A stretch of DNA of 53,749 nucleotides, taken from assembly GCA_021202635.1 (NCBI GenBank), contig JAJQCQ010000001.1:1-53749 (forward strand), given 5' to 3'. The notes beneath the pieces were generated by a model. The model worked only from the letters and a program-made list of their open reading frames with translations. It was not told the DNA's origin and ran no database searches. This stretch comes from Lachnospiraceae bacterium. GTDB lineage: Bacteria > Bacillota > Clostridia > Lachnospirales > Lachnospiraceae. A program made the position numbers and the translations under genes. Shown in pieces: positions 52,566 through 53,749 of this stretch. The stretch's first letter is position 1. Each line of letters starts with the position of its first letter.

Positions 52566-52821
52566 AATAGAGGCTCCTTTCCGCAGCGGTCGCCGCTCTT
52601 GCTGATATTAATCGAATCGCTTCCTTTTTCTCCGTGAAAACCACAAACAAAACATTTCTGAACTTCCCGATTGCAATATATCTGTCTTCCTCAGTGCCAT
52701 GCTCAAAATCATACATTTCAATGTAATACGGATCTTCAAAAATATGGCTTGCAGTTTCAAAAGATACGTTATGTTTTTGTTTATTAATGAGATTTTTATT
52801 CTCATCCCATTCAAATTTCAT
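52543..52821 (-). CDS. brnT: BrnT-family ribonuclease toxin
   Basis: 92 residues with the DUF497 pattern: KFEWDENKNLINKQKHNVSF at the start, FEDPYYIEMYDFEHGTEEDR, then FVVFTEKKEAIRLISARAAT and AERSLYY. It is a type II toxin of RelE-like fold, an mRNA-cutting ribonuclease neutralised by BrnA. The conserved H, R and the RLISAR segment are intact, so it is probably active. Upstream lies the family 1 palindrome at 52938-52985. The 311-base gap 52822-53132 holds no other gene. Confidence 0.85.
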   Translation of the reverse strand: MKFEWDENKNLINKQKHNVSFETASHIFEDPYYIEMYDFEHGTEEDRYIAIGKFRNVLFVVFTEKKEAIRLISARAATAAERSLYYDQDIFY

Positions 52822-52937
52822 ACGTTCACAGTTGTCCTTTCCAAATCCAATGTCTTTCTGCAGACTTTGTTACGCATAGCTGATTCATTTCACTTTGTAA
52901 TCCCTCATACTCACAACACAGCTACTCATTAAGCCCT

Positions 52938-52985
52938 GAGATTATCTGCTGCAAGCAGCGAGAATCTCTTCAGTTCATATTATAG
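52938..52985. repeat. Palindromic repeat, family 1, copy 2
   Basis: GAGATT pairs with AATCTC around GCTGC-AA-GCAGC, followed by TTCAGTTCATATTATAG. Matches 457-504 in layout and 3' tail with compensating changes in the stem. Confidence 0.6.
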
Positions 52986-53057
52986 CAGAAGATTCCCCAT
53001 ATTTACAGCCATTTTTTGATGAAAACTCAATCAGTAAAATTTTCCTGTTATCAGATA

Positions 53058-53086
53058 TTGACATGCAAGTGCAATTAGATTATATT
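53058..53086 (+). promoter_or_regulatory. Promoter and possible operator of the GntR gene
   Basis: TTGACA (53058-53063) and TATATT (53081-53086) are 17 bases apart. The inverted TATATAG / CTATATA just downstream (about 53090-53114) could be the binding site of the regulator itself. Confidence 0.65.
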
Positions 53087-53132
53087 GTGTATATAGAGAA
53101 AGCACACTATATAGGATCAGGAGAAATACACA

Positions 53133-53510
53133 GTGAAAATTATAATATCCAACACCTCGGACAGTCCTCTTTATCAACAGATTGAAGACCAGATAAAGGA
53201 TGCAATACTGCTGGAAGAATTGAAGGAAGGTGATTCCCTCCCATCAATCCGCTCCTTTGCCAATGATTTAAAGGTCAGTGTGCTGACTATACGGCGGGTG
53301 TATGAAGATCTGGAGAGGGAAGGGTTTATTATATGCCAGGTCGGCATTGGCACATTTGTGTCAGCAAGCAATATTGAACTCCTGCGAGATTCAAAACGGC
53401 GGCTTGTAGAGCAGAAAATGCAGGATATGATTCAGACGGCAAAATCATTAGGCATCACTAAAGAAGAATTGAATGCCATGATGGATATTTTATACGAGCT
53501 TCCTGTATAA
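53133..53510 (+). CDS. GntR-family regulator, YtrA subfamily
   Basis: 125 residues starting at GTG 53133. The winged helix (PLYQQIEDQIKDAILLEELK then SLPSIRSFANDLKVSVLTIR) occupies 12-78, with a short helical tail (about 85-125), the size of YtrA-type regulators that control ABC exporters. An AGGAGAAA site precedes the start. The expected ABC ATPase gene is missing downstream, where an IS110-type element begins at about 53550. Confidence 0.9.
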   Translation: MKIIISNTSDSPLYQQIEDQIKDAILLEELKEGDSLPSIRSFANDLKVSVLTIRRVYEDLEREGFIICQVGIGTFVSASNIELLRDSKRRLVEQKMQDMIQTAKSLGITKEELNAMMDILYELPV

Positions 53511-53552
53511 TACAAATATAGGGAATTCCGAGAAAGGTGGTTGATAAAAAAG

Positions 53553-53624
53553 TACCTCAGAGTAAAATAAGATTACTGACTTAGCCGGTTAGTAAAAATC
53601 TTATTGAACTGAGAGGTATCCGAA
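53553..53624 (+). mobile_element. IS110-type left end with long hairpin
   Basis: TACCTCAG pairs with CTGAGAGGTA, AATAAGATT with AATCTTATT, and ACTGAC with GTTAGT (one G-U) around a 7-base loop. This makes a near-continuous 66-base hairpin ending 6 bases before the transposase ATG. IS110-group elements carry a structured non-coding end that encodes the bridge RNA. Whether this hairpin is part of it is unproven. Confidence 0.5.
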
Positions 53625-53695
53625 ATGAATTATAACACACAGAACGCGAAAATTGCAGCTATTACAGAAAAAACTTTAGTGGTTGGTATTGATGT
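53625..53695 (+). pseudogene. IS110-family transposase, N-terminal fragment
   Basis: ATG 53625 opens MNYNTQNAKIAAITEKTLVV then GIDV, the start of an IS110 DEDD transposase whose first catalytic Asp lies in GID. Homology ends after GID at 53695, where a copy of the family 2 palindrome begins and the frame stops soon after. Confidence 0.7.
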
Positions 53696-53749
53696 GTTAC
53701 AAGTCACACCCTAGCCAGGACTCACTGAAACGGATTTAAGGACTAAATT
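53696..53749. repeat. Start of a second family 2 palindromic element
   Basis: GTTACAAGTCACACCCTAGC matches 4391-4410 with three differences, beginning exactly where the IS110 transposase breaks. The window ends before the rest can be seen. Confidence 0.55.

Overview
The window reads as chromosomal DNA of an anaerobic Firmicute, most likely a Lachnospiraceae-type Clostridium. Grounds: strong AGGAGG ribosome binding sites, TIGR04086- and DUF6128-like proteins, a thiT-type ECF S component, larB, clusters of tandem serine recombinases and ferredoxin/thioredoxin redox genes. Family calls rest on recognising motifs by eye, not on database searches.

Layout. (1) 1-5.8 kb: a redox block (LysR regulator, CoA-binding protein, thioredoxin reductase, ferredoxin, 4Fe-4S membrane protein, Crp/Fnr regulator, thioredoxin), scarred by gene remnants and holding a nested palindromic element at 4391-4558. 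(2) 5.9-8.4 kb: a graveyard of broken genes (TetR, frameshifted cyclophilin-like, MocR and transposase pieces) beside an intact CorA. (3) 8.4-12.5 kb: an ABC importer operon on the minus strand (ATPase, Tat-type binding protein, small membrane protein, fused permease), with a structured RNA element between binding protein and permease. (4) 12.8-14.5 kb: an MBL hydrolase and a NagD-like HAD phosphatase.

(5) 14.7-28.1 kb: a mobile island with nearly identical direct repeats at both ends (14998-15806 and 27136-28084). It holds an AbiE-like toxin-antitoxin pair, three tandem serine recombinases, a prophage remnant (ParB-methylase N-half, phage methionine adenosyltransferase, P27 terminase small subunit, HNH and early genes), an Abi-family gene, and an HNH-methyltransferase fusion directly behind rlmD. 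(6) 28.1-38.8 kb: core genes rlmD, a YhaM-like HD protein, dCMP deaminase, thiT with a second copy of the structured RNA element, a TIGR04086 protein, a DUF6128-like protein and sbcCD.

(7) 38.9-40.7 kb: an AT-rich two-gene cassette, OLD/AAA15-type ATPase plus a PD-(D/E)xK-like nuclease, a probable defence system. (8) 40.8-50.8 kb: a heterodimeric ABC exporter, larB, an FGGY kinase and a 1001-residue protein joining a Tet(M)-like ribosomal GTPase to a YacP/Rae1-type NYN nuclease. (9) 50.9-53.7 kb: mobile debris with a GH42 pseudogene, a perfect 20-bp-arm palindrome, a BrnT/BrnA toxin-antitoxin pair, a GntR regulator and a truncated IS110 element.

The most interesting items are the two-copy covarying RNA element (10418-10516 and 31947-32044), the ribosomal GTPase-NYN fusion, the ATPase/nuclease cassette, and the duplicated HNH module bounding the island. 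No tRNA, rRNA or CRISPR array was seen.
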